Assembly (NCBI GenBank): GCA_964570855.1
Contig: CAZMZR010000003.1
Location: 1 to 64,000 of the forward strand
Source of the DNA: JAFGPS01 sp964570855
GTDB lineage: Bacteria; Planctomycetota; Phycisphaerae; Sedimentisphaerales; Anaerobacaceae
Direction: 5' to 3'
Length of the DNA: 64,000 nucleotides
A model generated the notes under the pieces. It was not told the origin of the DNA. It saw nothing but the letters and a program-made list of their open reading frames with translations, and did no database searches. Position numbers and translations under genes: made by a program. Below, piece by piece: positions 25,349-33,836 of this stretch. The first letter of the stretch is position 1; each line of letters opens with the position of its first letter.

Positions 25349-25963
25349 GTGTGTAAGGCTGGAAAGAAACCAATTATCGGGATATTAGGTGGTATTGCCT
25401 CAGGTAAAAGTACCGTCGCCGCTGAATTTGTTAAATTAGGCTGCAAGGTTATCGATGCCGATAAAATCGCCCATAAGGCACTCGAAAAAAAAACTGTAAA
25501 AGAAAAAATTCTGGAATATTTCGGCCCGACGATTTTAGATCGAGAAGGCAAAATTGACCGCAGGAGATTAGCCGAGATTGTTTTTGCCGATGCCGAAAAA
25601 CTTGCCTTACTTAACAGGGTAATTCATCCTCTTGTTTTCGAACAGGCCGAGCAACTCATAAAAAAATACAATGACCAAAAACGAGTCAAGGCAATCGTAC
25701 TGGACATACCTCTACTGGTTGAAGTTGGCTGGTTTGAACGATGTGATAAGATTATTTTTGTAAATTGTGAGCCTGAATTAAGGGCAAAAAGAGCCGAAAA
25801 AATGGGTTTTAATAAAAATCAGCTTAAAATTAGAGAAAATTTTCAAATTTCTCTGGACAAGAAGGTTAAGCTCACCGATAATATCATTGAAAACAATTCA
25901 GGTTTCTCGGCATTAGTCAGGCAGGTCGCTGATATTTTCTCTTATATTGTGGGTAATTATTAA
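25349..25963 (+). CDS. coaE: Dephospho-CoA kinase
   Basis: Catalyses the last step of coenzyme A synthesis, phosphorylating the 3'-hydroxyl of dephospho-CoA. The 204-aa P-loop kinase has Walker A GGIASGKSTVAAEF (about residues 13-26), the conserved VIDADKIAHKAL (about 34-45) and the lid-region VNCEPELRAKRA. The start is GTG at 25349. Its promoter sits so close that the mRNA is probably leaderless. It lies between the subtilase and rho without evident functional link. Confidence 0.94.
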   Translation: MCKAGKKPIIGILGGIASGKSTVAAEFVKLGCKVIDADKIAHKALEKKTVKEKILEYFGPTILDREGKIDRRRLAEIVFADAEKLALLNRVIHPLVFEQAEQLIKKYNDQKRVKAIVLDIPLLVEVGWFERCDKIIFVNCEPELRAKRAEKMGFNKNQLKIRENFQISLDKKVKLTDNIIENNSGFSALVRQVADIFSYIVGNY

Positions 25964-26099
25964 GAGGGGTTAATTACAGATCGTTCGTGTTAGTAATACC
26001 CGTTTTATATAACAAATTAATTTAACTTCTGCTATTCAAAGTTCAATTCCTATTGAAATCCTACGGGAAATGGGAAAATTGTTCTGTGGAATTGTACTT

Positions 26100-26142
26100 T
26101 TACCGCCGATGCCGGCGGAGACAGGCTCCGCAGGGGTGGTAA
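26100..26142. repeat. GC-rich nested hairpin in the rho upstream region
   Basis: An outer stem TTACCGCC (26100-26107) pairs with GGTGGTAA (26135-26142) with one G-U pair, and an inner stem GCGGAG (26115-26120) pairs with CTCCGC (26126-26131) around a 5-base loop. It is far richer in G and C than its surroundings. It sits 30 bp before rho and could shape the leader RNA or be a repeated palindromic element. Confidence 0.5.
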
Positions 26143-26172
26143 GAAATTTTAACAAATGAAAAAGGAGTAATG

Positions 26173-27669
26173 ATGGCTAAAGCTGTAAAAAGCACAACCA
26201 AAAAACGAAAGACCTCAAAGAAAAAGGCAGTCAAAGAAGAGCAAGCTGTTACCGAACAAACCGAGGAAAACCAGCCGGAGACTGAACCGGTAACTGCTAC
26301 GGCAACGGCCGAGGAAACCGCCGCTCCGGAAACTGAGGACCAAGTCCAGGAAGCTGAAATGACGGATGAGGAATCAACTCATGCCAAATACGAGCGGATT
26401 AAAAAAGGCAACTTATATTTAACCGACCTGCAGAAACTCACTGTCGCAGAACTGCACGAGATTGCCAAGAACGATAATATTATCGAATACAGCGCTCTTA
26501 AAAAGCAGGATTTGATTTTCCGTATTCTAAAAGAACGCATCCGCCAGAACGGGCTTATGTACGGCGAAGGTGTTTTGGAAGTGCTGCCCGACGGTTATGG
26601 ATTTCTGCGAAATCCGGACTATAATTATTTGTCATCGTCTGACGATATCTATGTCTCTCCTTCTCAGATAAGACGTTTCGGCCTGCGAACAGGTAATATC
26701 GTCTCAGGCCAAATTAGACCGCCGAAAGATTCTGAAAAGTATTTTGCCCTTCTGCGAGTTGAAGCAATTAATTTCGAAAATCCCGACAATCTCGCAGAAA
26801 AAATAGTATTCAGTGATTTGACACCATTGCATCCGGAACAACGCTTTATCCTTGAGACATCATCGGAAGAGCTGAATATGCGGATCATTGATTTGGTTAC
26901 TCCGGTAGGTAAAGGTCAGCGTGGTCTTATTGTTGCTCCGCCTCGAACCGGCAAGACGATTCTGCTGCAGAAAATCGCAAATGCATTGAGCACCAATCAT
27001 CCAGAAATCAAACTGATAGTGTTGCTAATCGACGAACGTCCCGAAGAAGTGACAGAAATGGCGAGGAAAACCGCAGAAGACGTAGAGGTGATCAGTTCGA
27101 CCTTCGATGAGCCGGCGGCACGTCATTGCCAAGTGGCCGAAGTTGTTATAGAAAAAGCAAAACGACTTGTCGAGTACGGCGTAGATGTAGTGATACTACT
27201 GGACTCGATAACACGCCTTGCCCGTGCCTATAACACCGAGATGCCACACTCTGGCAGAATCCTGACCGGTGGTGTTGACGCCGGTGCAATGCAGATGCCC
27301 AAGAAGTTTTTCGGAGCGGCAAGAAATATCGAAGAAGGCGGTTCACTTACCATTTTCGCAACGGCATTAATCGACACAGGCTCGAAAATGGATGAGGTGA
27401 TTTTTGAAGAGTTCAAGGCAACCGGAAATATGGAATTGCACCTTGACAGGCGTCTTGTTGACAGAAGAACATGGCCGGCAATAGACATTAGCCGAAGTGG
27501 TACCAGACGTGAAGAACTCCTGCTCGACCCCAAAGAGCTTCAACTGATATATCGGCTGCGAAGAGTTCTAAGCGAATTAAACCAGGTTGAAGCAATCGAA
27601 CTGCTGAAAAGCAGACTTGCAAAGACAAGGACCAACGCCGAATTCCTGATGACGATGAACATGGATTAG
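26173..27669 (+). CDS. rho: Transcription termination factor Rho
   Basis: A hexameric RNA-dependent ATPase and helicase that ends transcription. After a Lys-, Glu- and Thr-rich N-terminal extension of about 80 residues comes the Rho N-terminal SAP-like region (LTDLQKLTVAELHEIAKND), the RNA-binding cold-shock-like domain (EGVLEVLPDGYGFLRNPDYN, about 134-153) and the ATPase core. Walker A is APPRTGKT (about 256-263), compared with APPKAGKT in E. coli. Walker B is VVILLDSITRLARAYN. The frame starts with two ATGs; the second (26173) is better spaced from the AAAGGAG site. A terminator follows at 27769. Confidence 0.95.
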   Translation: MAKAVKSTTKKRKTSKKKAVKEEQAVTEQTEENQPETEPVTATATAEETAAPETEDQVQEAEMTDEESTHAKYERIKKGNLYLTDLQKLTVAELHEIAKNDNIIEYSALKKQDLIFRILKERIRQNGLMYGEGVLEVLPDGYGFLRNPDYNYLSSSDDIYVSPSQIRRFGLRTGNIVSGQIRPPKDSEKYFALLRVEAINFENPDNLAEKIVFSDLTPLHPEQRFILETSSEELNMRIIDLVTPVGKGQRGLIVAPPRTGKTILLQKIANALSTNHPEIKLIVLLIDERPEEVTEMARKTAEDVEVISSTFDEPAARHCQVAEVVIEKAKRLVEYGVDVVILLDSITRLARAYNTEMPHSGRILTGGVDAGAMQMPKKFFGAARNIEEGGSLTIFATALIDTGSKMDEVIFEEFKATGNMELHLDRRLVDRRTWPAIDISRSGTRREELLLDPKELQLIYRLRRVLSELNQVEAIELLKSRLAKTRTNAEFLMTMNMD

Positions 27670-27738
27670 GCCGACATAGCATAAGGACGCCATTTTAAAA
27701 AGCCCGCTTGATTCGCAGGTTTGCGCCTGATTGTTCTC

Positions 27739-27767
27739 TTTACATTACAGTTTTTTTATATTAAAAT
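27739..27767 (+). promoter_or_regulatory. Candidate promoter of valS
   Basis: TTTACA (27739-27744), a 17-base spacer and TAAAAT (27762-27767). Transcription would begin inside the upstream arm of the terminator at 27769, so the new transcript would lack a complete terminator stem. Confidence 0.4.
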
Positions 27768-27768
27768 C

Positions 27769-27804
27769 AAATTCCGGTCGTTATTATTATGCCGGAATTT
27801 TTTT
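27769..27804 (+). terminator. Terminator of rho
   Basis: AAATTCCGG (27769-27777) pairs perfectly with CCGGAATTT (27792-27800) around a 14-base loop, followed by a T run. It ends 28 bp before valS. Confidence 0.75.
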
Positions 27805-27832
27805 ATTAACAAATGTCGAAATCCGGTGAATC

Positions 27833-30800
27833 ATGAGCGAACAACTATCGAAAGTTTACGAACCTAAAGCAATTGAGCAACAGGCAAATGTAATATGGTC
27901 TTCGCAACCATACTTTCACGCCGAACCTTCGGGCGACCACGAAAAAGCCTACACTATTGTAATTCCTCCGCCTAATGTAACCGCCCCGCTGCACCTCGGG
28001 CATGCGCTTAACAATACCCTGCAGGATATCCTTATCAGATACCGCCGGATGCAGAATTATAATACCTTGTGGATGCCGGGAACCGATCATGCCGGCATCG
28101 CTACTCAAACCGTAGTAGAGAAGCGAATACTTTCTGAAGAAGGCAGAAAACGTACCGATTTCGAACGGGGAGAATTTGTCGAACGTGTACAGGCATGGAA
28201 GGATGAGTATGAACAGCGAATCATAGACCAACTAAAAGCGATGGGCTGCTCGTGCGACTGGCAGCGGACGCGATTCACAATGGATCAGGTATGCGCCAAA
28301 GCCGTGCGGGCTGCGTTCTTTAAGCTCTTTAAGGACGGTTTAATTTATCGAGGCAAAAGATTAGTCAACTGGGACCCCGCAACACAAACGGTATTGGCCG
28401 ATGATGAAGTAGAGCATGAGACGGTCCAGGGGCATTTCTGGTATATGAGATATCCTCTCGTTGAACCGGTTGACATTGCGGGCAAACGAATTGAATATGT
28501 GACCGTAGCAACAACCCGGCCGGAGACCATGCTCGGCGACACGGCCGTCGCTATGAATCCGACGGATAACAGGGCGGAATATCTGGTTGGTAAGAAAGTC
28601 CGGCTCCCGATTGTCGGTCGTATAATTCCCATCATTGCCGATGAGCATGTCGTTCTGCCAAATCCGGAAAGCGAGGATGAAAAAGCAAAATTTTCCACCG
28701 GCTTTTTGAAAGTGACGCCGGCCCATGATCCTGATGACTGGGAAATCGGCCAAAGACACGGCCTTGAAATTATCAATGTAATGGCTCCTGACGGCTCGAT
28801 CAGCGATAAGCACGGCTGGACGGATGCCGGTGAGCCGGAAGCCCAGTCTCTGTTAGGTATGGACCGTTTCGAGGCGCGCGAAGCGATTGTCGAATGGTTC
28901 CGCCAGGAGAATCTGCTCGAAGAGGTACGCGAATATACCCACGAAGTCGGGCACAGCTATCGAAGTCACGTCCCCATCGAGCCATATCTGTCTGACCAGT
29001 GGTATATCGCCGTGAAAAAGCCCATCGACCACCTGAAAGAGAAAATCGGCGGAGGACCTATCGATGGCACGGATGTACCGGCCAATTCCTTAGCAGGTCT
29101 GGCGTTAAAACCACTGCTTGACGGCCGATTGCGATTCATCCCCGAACGTTACTCCAAAACCTATCAAACATGGTTAGAGAACCTCCGGGACTGGCCCATC
29201 AGCCGACAACTCTGGTGGGGACACAGAATACCTATATGGAGTAAAACGTATCATTTAACATTAAAGAATTGGGAAAGAATCGTCCTCGAGGAAGATGGAT
29301 TAGATCATTTCTCTGTTTATGATCCTATAAAAACGGGTTTTGCATGGCAGATTATTAATATCGATTCGGGTCAACAAATACTAAATCCGCAAAGCGAGTT
29401 AGTCCCGATTACAAAAGAAACTGAAGGCGAATACATAGTCTATATATGCCCTGGATCCGATTCAAAATGGACAGAGGAGGGACTACAAAAAGCAGGTTAC
29501 ACACAGGATACAGATGTCCTTGATACGTGGTTTAGTTCGGCGTTGTGGCCGTTCAGTACTATGGGCTGGCCGGAAGATACGCCGGAACTGAAATCATTCT
29601 ATCCGGGTGACGTACTCTGCACCGCACGCGAGATTATTACATTATGGGTCTCGCGAATGGTAATGATGGGCCAATACTGCGTTGGAGATATTCCCTTTAG
29701 TGACGTCTATATTCATGCAATGATTCAGGACGGCGAAGGACGCAAGATGTCAAAGAGCCTTGGCAACGGAATCGACCCGTTAGTAGCTATCGACAGCCAC
29801 GGAGCAGATGCGATGCGATTCACGTTGGCCAGCATGACAACCGACACACAGGATATTAGAATGCCTGTGGCCCAGATGACACTGCCCGACGGCCGCCAGA
29901 CCAATACATCTCCCAAGTTCGATCTCGGCAGAAATTTCTGCAACAAGCTCTGGAACGCCTCGCGCTTTGCTATGATGAACCTCGAGGGGATAGACCCGGC
30001 AAAATTCGACGCCGACAAAATGGATATTACCGATAAATGGATTCTCTCCCGATTGGCCGGGACGATATCCCAAGTGACCGAGTCCCTGAATGACTTCAAA
30101 TTCAGCGATCCATTATCTCAGCTATATAAGTTCTTCTGGAACGATTTTTGTGACTGGTATCTTGAATGGGCCAAACCCAGAATGCAGGACGAGCAACAAA
30201 AGCCTATCGCCCAGAGTGTTTTGGCATTTGTACTGGACCAAACTTTGCGTTTATTGCATCCTTTTGTGCCGTTTATCACCGAAGGAATATTCCAGAAACT
30301 AAATGAAACAGCACCTATAAGAAAACTCCAGGGAATAGCTCAGATCGAGCAGAACAATGCCCTGGTGGTCGCTCTTTGGCCGCAACCATTAGATTCATTG
30401 ATTAACGATACAGCCGAACAGGATATAACGATAATCCAGAATCTGATACGAGCTGTAAGGGATGTCAAGAACAAATACAATGTTATGACTCTTGATGCTG
30501 TTTCGGCAAACGCGGAACAGAAAATATCACAGATACTAAACAAAAATGCAGAATTAATCTGTTCTATGGCAGGTGCTCAGGAGTTCCGGGCAGGACCCGA
30601 TATTCTAAAACCTCGGAACGCAGCCACCGCTCTTGTCGAAGGCATACAGATTTACGTGCATAATGTTATCGATGTGGAAGCTGAAAGAAATCGGCTGGAA
30701 AAACAAAAGCAACAAATAGAAAAAGCCAAACAATCGGTTGAAACCAAACTGGCTAATGAAAACTTTATAACGAAAGCCAAACCTGAAGTAGTAGCTCAAG

Positions 30801-30880
30801 CTAAAGAAAGGCTCAGCCAGTTGACAGAGCAATTAGAGACCGTTACGAAACATATTCTGGAATTAGAACAAAGTGAATGA
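27833..30880 (+). CDS. valS: Valyl-tRNA synthetase
   Basis: Charges tRNA-Val with valine and edits misactivated threonine. The 1015-aa class I enzyme has the HIGH motif as PPPNVTAPLHLGHALN (His54 and His57), the editing domain in the first half (TTRPETMLGDTAVAMNP), the tRNA-binding WLENLRDWPISRQLWWGHRIP, and KMSKS at about 638-642 (GRKMSKSLGNG). A C-terminal coiled coil typical of ValS ends the protein (VDVEAERNRLEKQKQQIEKA). Between GHRIPIW and DTDVLDTWFSSALWP is a segment of about 80 residues that is longer than usual. A weak GGTGA precedes the ATG. Confidence 0.96.
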   Translation: MSEQLSKVYEPKAIEQQANVIWSSQPYFHAEPSGDHEKAYTIVIPPPNVTAPLHLGHALNNTLQDILIRYRRMQNYNTLWMPGTDHAGIATQTVVEKRILSEEGRKRTDFERGEFVERVQAWKDEYEQRIIDQLKAMGCSCDWQRTRFTMDQVCAKAVRAAFFKLFKDGLIYRGKRLVNWDPATQTVLADDEVEHETVQGHFWYMRYPLVEPVDIAGKRIEYVTVATTRPETMLGDTAVAMNPTDNRAEYLVGKKVRLPIVGRIIPIIADEHVVLPNPESEDEKAKFSTGFLKVTPAHDPDDWEIGQRHGLEIINVMAPDGSISDKHGWTDAGEPEAQSLLGMDRFEAREAIVEWFRQENLLEEVREYTHEVGHSYRSHVPIEPYLSDQWYIAVKKPIDHLKEKIGGGPIDGTDVPANSLAGLALKPLLDGRLRFIPERYSKTYQTWLENLRDWPISRQLWWGHRIPIWSKTYHLTLKNWERIVLEEDGLDHFSVYDPIKTGFAWQIINIDSGQQILNPQSELVPITKETEGEYIVYICPGSDSKWTEEGLQKAGYTQDTDVLDTWFSSALWPFSTMGWPEDTPELKSFYPGDVLCTAREIITLWVSRMVMMGQYCVGDIPFSDVYIHAMIQDGEGRKMSKSLGNGIDPLVAIDSHGADAMRFTLASMTTDTQDIRMPVAQMTLPDGRQTNTSPKFDLGRNFCNKLWNASRFAMMNLEGIDPAKFDADKMDITDKWILSRLAGTISQVTESLNDFKFSDPLSQLYKFFWNDFCDWYLEWAKPRMQDEQQKPIAQSVLAFVLDQTLRLLHPFVPFITEGIFQKLNETAPIRKLQGIAQIEQNNALVVALWPQPLDSLINDTAEQDITIIQNLIRAVRDVKNKYNVMTLDAVSANAEQKISQILNKNAELICSMAGAQEFRAGPDILKPRNAATALVEGIQIYVHNVIDVEAERNRLEKQKQQIEKAKQSVETKLANENFITKAKPEVVAQAKERLSQLTEQLETVTKHILELEQSE

Positions 30881-30952
30881 GTGGAAGTGGAGCAATAAAC
30901 TGTCAAGCATATCGACTCATTGACCCATTTGTCGGGTAAAGGCGGTGCAAAA

Positions 30953-31348
30953 ATGGAAACGGAAGCCGAACTGTCACGGATAATCATCAACGAAATGTCA
31001 GACCAGCAGATAATTGTCCTTAAAGAACGTCACGGCGAGCGAAGTTTCCCTATCGTAATCGGCATAGTCGAAATTTTTGCAATCGACCGGCGTCTGAAAG
31101 GCATCAAACCCGCCCGGCCAATGACGCATGATCTGCTGGCGAATATCATTGAAAATCTCGGTGCAAAAATAGAGAAGATAGTAATAAACGACCTGCGTCA
31201 CCACATCTTTTTTGCAAAAATTCATTTGAGCCTGAACGGACGAAAAATCGAAATCGACTCACGGCCATCCGATGCAATTGCACTTGGCACAGCAACAAGC
31301 GCCCCTATTTTTGTTGCTGAGCATGTTTTTGAGCAGGCTTCTCAGTGA
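30953..31348 (+). CDS. Bifunctional nuclease-family (DUF151) protein
   Basis: A protein of about 131 aa matching the BFN/DUF151 family, members of which have RNase and DNase activity in plants and are common in bacteria with unknown roles. The core reads LKERHGERSFPIVIGIVEI, then MTHDLLANIIENLG, and ends with the conserved IDSRPSDAIALGTATSAPIF. A TTG at 30920 could start a longer form, but the ATG at 30953 follows an AAAGGCGG stretch and is preferred. It is 72 bp after valS and overlaps convergent lspA by 44 bp. Confidence 0.88.
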   Translation: METEAELSRIIINEMSDQQIIVLKERHGERSFPIVIGIVEIFAIDRRLKGIKPARPMTHDLLANIIENLGAKIEKIVINDLRHHIFFAKIHLSLNGRKIEIDSRPSDAIALGTATSAPIFVAEHVFEQASQ

Positions 31349-31883
31349 AAATGGTTGAAATAATCAGCAGTCCAATCCCCACGCACAGTAAACTGTCGGC
31401 AACATTAAAAGCAGGCCAGTGATAATCGCGATAATAGACATCAATGAAATCCCGTACCATGCCGCCGTTAAAAATTCTATCGTATAGATTACCGGAGACT
31501 CCGGCGGCAAAAAAACCAAGAGCTACATGGACTAAAAACGGCTGTCGGCCGCTATTAAAAAAAACCACAACGATCACAATTAATGCGATAATTGAAACCG
31601 CCACTAAAAAAAAAGTATTGCCGGCCATCATCCCCCAGGCGGCACCGTCATTGAGCGCCCTTACAAACTGCAAACAACCCTCAATAACAGGATAAGTATG
31701 TCGATCATTAAGCCATTCGAAAACTGTCTTTTTGGTCCACAAGTCAACCATCAAACCGATCAGGGCCAGTGTCCAGAATGTCAGATGCGCTTTTAAATTC
31801 GGAAATATAAAGCTAAGATGCTTTGATGAAGCCTGGGTTATGTCAAGCCGGGCATTATTCTCATCTGTTTTGGCTTGTTTCAT
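31305..31883 (-). CDS. lspA: Lipoprotein signal peptidase
   Basis: Cleaves signal peptides from prolipoproteins in the inner membrane. The 192-aa protein has four hydrophobic segments. The two catalytic aspartates lie in SGNLYDRIFNGGMVRDFIDV (about residues 130-149) and WPAFNVADSLLCVG (about 155-168). An N-terminal cytosolic extension of about 30 residues and a Lys/Gln-rich C-terminal tail are longer than in E. coli. The tail overlaps the end of the DUF151 gene on the other strand. Its likely substrates in this window include the TolC-like lipoprotein at 56322. Confidence 0.94.
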   Translation of the reverse strand: MKQAKTDENNARLDITQASSKHLSFIFPNLKAHLTFWTLALIGLMVDLWTKKTVFEWLNDRHTYPVIEGCLQFVRALNDGAAWGMMAGNTFFLVAVSIIALIVIVVVFFNSGRQPFLVHVALGFFAAGVSGNLYDRIFNGGMVRDFIDVYYRDYHWPAFNVADSLLCVGIGLLIISTIFTEKPAQKHAQQQK

Positions 31884-32031
31884 AAATGGTCTCTAATACA
31901 CCATATAAACAGAATATAAAAACTTTCCATCGAATATTTCAAACGACACGGGATTATATCACAGTAAGTATTGCTGTCAAAAACTTTTAGCTATAGATAC
32001 GATTTTGCCCTCGCATACACTTTAACAACAT

Positions 32032-32060
32032 TTGACATAATCGGCAGGTTAATATATCAT
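32032..32060 (+). promoter_or_regulatory. Sigma-70 promoter of gpmI
   Basis: TTGACA (32032-32037), a 17-base spacer and TATCAT (32055-32060). Predicted start is near 32067, giving a leader of about 70 bases that contains the hairpin at 32090-32108. Confidence 0.6.
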
Positions 32061-32089
32061 ATTGCGATTAGATTTGGCTGTAAATTATG

Positions 32090-32108
32090 GACGAGGCATT
32101 GCCTCGTC
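32090..32108 (+). promoter_or_regulatory. Terminator-like hairpin in the gpmI leader
   Basis: GACGAGGC (32090-32097), loop ATT, GCCTCGTC (32101-32108), followed by TTTGTTGTCTTT. The 8-bp perfect stem with a T-rich tail lies between the promoter and the ATG at 32137, so it may act as an attenuator. Confidence 0.5.
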
Positions 32109-32136
32109 TTTGTTGTCTTTGCTCGAAAGGTCATTT

Positions 32137-33711
32137 ATGACAAAAAAGAAAGCTGCTTTGAAAGACAAACCTTGTATGCTGATTATACGCGACGGCTGGG
32201 GCTATAATCCAAATCCACAAGAAGATGAATATAACGCAATCAAATGTGCAAATACCCCGGTTGACGATATGCTTATGGCAGAATATCCGAACTGCCTAAT
32301 TCACACAAGCGGTGAAGATGTAGGTCTACCAAACGGAACAATGGGCAACAGTGAAGTCGGACACCAGAATATTGGGGCAGGAAGAATCGTCCCACAGGAA
32401 TCAGTCAGGATTAGCAAAACTATCCGGGACGGGTCATTTTTTGAAAATAAAGAATTTCTCAATCTAATCAAGTTCATCAAAAATAGCAACGGCAAAATGC
32501 ATGTCATGGGTTTGTGCAGCGATATAGGGGTACATTCGCTGCTGGACCACCTCTACGGCCTACTCGAATTTGCACAAAGAAACGGCTTAAAGAATGTCTA
32601 TATTCACGCATTTACCGACGGCCGAGATTCACCGCCGGACAGCGGTGCCGGTTATATAGCCGATATCGAGAAGAAAGCCAAAAAAATGGGCATCGGCACG
32701 ATTGCATCCGTTATGGGCAGATTCTATGCGATGGACCGTGACAGCCGGTGGGACCGCGTCCAAAAAGCTTACGAATGTATGAGGACCGGCAAAGGCCTGA
32801 AAGCTCCAAGCGCTTCAGAAGCAGTTTCCCAGAGTTACGAAAAAGAGGTAACCGATGAATTCATCGAGCCGACAAGCATCATCAATTCAGATAATGAGCC
32901 GGTAGCCACGGTCAATGACGGGGACGGTGTTGTGTTTTTCAATTTTCGCGGCGACAGACCCCGGGAAATTACGCGAGCATTTGTTTCGCCGGACTTCAAA
33001 GAGTTTCCCAGGACTACCAGGCCCGACATTTATTACGTCTGCTTGACCGAATACGATGCAACCATCCCTACACCGGTGGCATTTCCCAAGCCACCGAAAA
33101 TGAAAAATATCCTCGGAGCTTACTGGGGATCTTTGGGCCTAAAGCAATTTCGTTGTGCCGAGACGGAAAAATACGCACATGTGACATTCTTCTTCAATGA
33201 TTACACGGAGAAACCGTTCCCCGGCGAAGACAGGCAAATCGTTCCCTCACCACGGGTGCGAACATACGATTTAAAGCCGGAAATGAGTGCATACGAGGTT
33301 TGCGAAGTCGTATTGGAAAGATTAAATTCGCAAAAATACGATGTGATAGTGGTCAACTTTGCCAATCCGGACATGGTTGGGCACACCGGCATATTGTCTG
33401 CAGCGGTCAAGGCCGCTGAAGCGGTCGATGAATGCGTCGGCAAAATTCTTGATAAAGTTAAGGACTTGGGTGGTTCGGCAATTATCACCGCCGATCACGG
33501 CAATTTCGAGAAAATGGCAGACGGCAGCCCTGAAAATCCTCACACCGCACATACTATCGGCGATGTACCATTGATCATATTCGACAAACGCCATAAGAAC
33601 AGCAAACTCCGACAAGACGGCAGATTGGCCGACATTGGCCCTACACTGCTGGATATGATGAGCCTGCCGCAACCGGAAGAAATGACCGGAAAAAGCCTGA
33701 TAGAAAATTAG
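32137..33711 (+). CDS. gpmI: 2,3-bisphosphoglycerate-independent phosphoglycerate mutase
   Basis: Interconverts 3- and 2-phosphoglycerate in glycolysis with two Mn ions. The 524-aa protein opens with LIIRDGWGYNPNP (metal Asp), and the phosphorylated serine is in MGNSEVGHQNIGAGR. Later metal sites are HAFTDGRDSPP, VNFANPDMVGHTG and ITADHGNFEKM. The frame extends upstream to a TTG at 32062, but the AAAGG site and family start favour ATG 32137. A second, unrelated phosphomutase-family gene (62394) lies in the same window, so this one is the glycolytic enzyme. Confidence 0.95.
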   Translation: MTKKKAALKDKPCMLIIRDGWGYNPNPQEDEYNAIKCANTPVDDMLMAEYPNCLIHTSGEDVGLPNGTMGNSEVGHQNIGAGRIVPQESVRISKTIRDGSFFENKEFLNLIKFIKNSNGKMHVMGLCSDIGVHSLLDHLYGLLEFAQRNGLKNVYIHAFTDGRDSPPDSGAGYIADIEKKAKKMGIGTIASVMGRFYAMDRDSRWDRVQKAYECMRTGKGLKAPSASEAVSQSYEKEVTDEFIEPTSIINSDNEPVATVNDGDGVVFFNFRGDRPREITRAFVSPDFKEFPRTTRPDIYYVCLTEYDATIPTPVAFPKPPKMKNILGAYWGSLGLKQFRCAETEKYAHVTFFFNDYTEKPFPGEDRQIVPSPRVRTYDLKPEMSAYEVCEVVLERLNSQKYDVIVVNFANPDMVGHTGILSAAVKAAEAVDECVGKILDKVKDLGGSAIITADHGNFEKMADGSPENPHTAHTIGDVPLIIFDKRHKNSKLRQDGRLADIGPTLLDMMSLPQPEEMTGKSLIEN

Positions 33712-33836
33712 GACTGCTATATTAATAAAAGAATCAATAACCTGAAATTGTGAACCAATCGTTGTTTTATACGGTTTTGATGTATAATTGAAGTAGTTGC
33801 TCAATAATATGCAAGTGACGGCAAGCGAGATCAACA

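Noticed and set aside
31305..31348. 44-bp overlap of the DUF151 gene and lspA as a sign of error
   Set aside because: Both proteins are complete with family motifs; the overlap falls in the variable lspA tail and the last residues of the DUF151 protein.
33712..33836. Cobalamin riboswitch before the mutL-btu operon
   Set aside because: The gap is only 125 bp and shows no B12-box or aptamer features.
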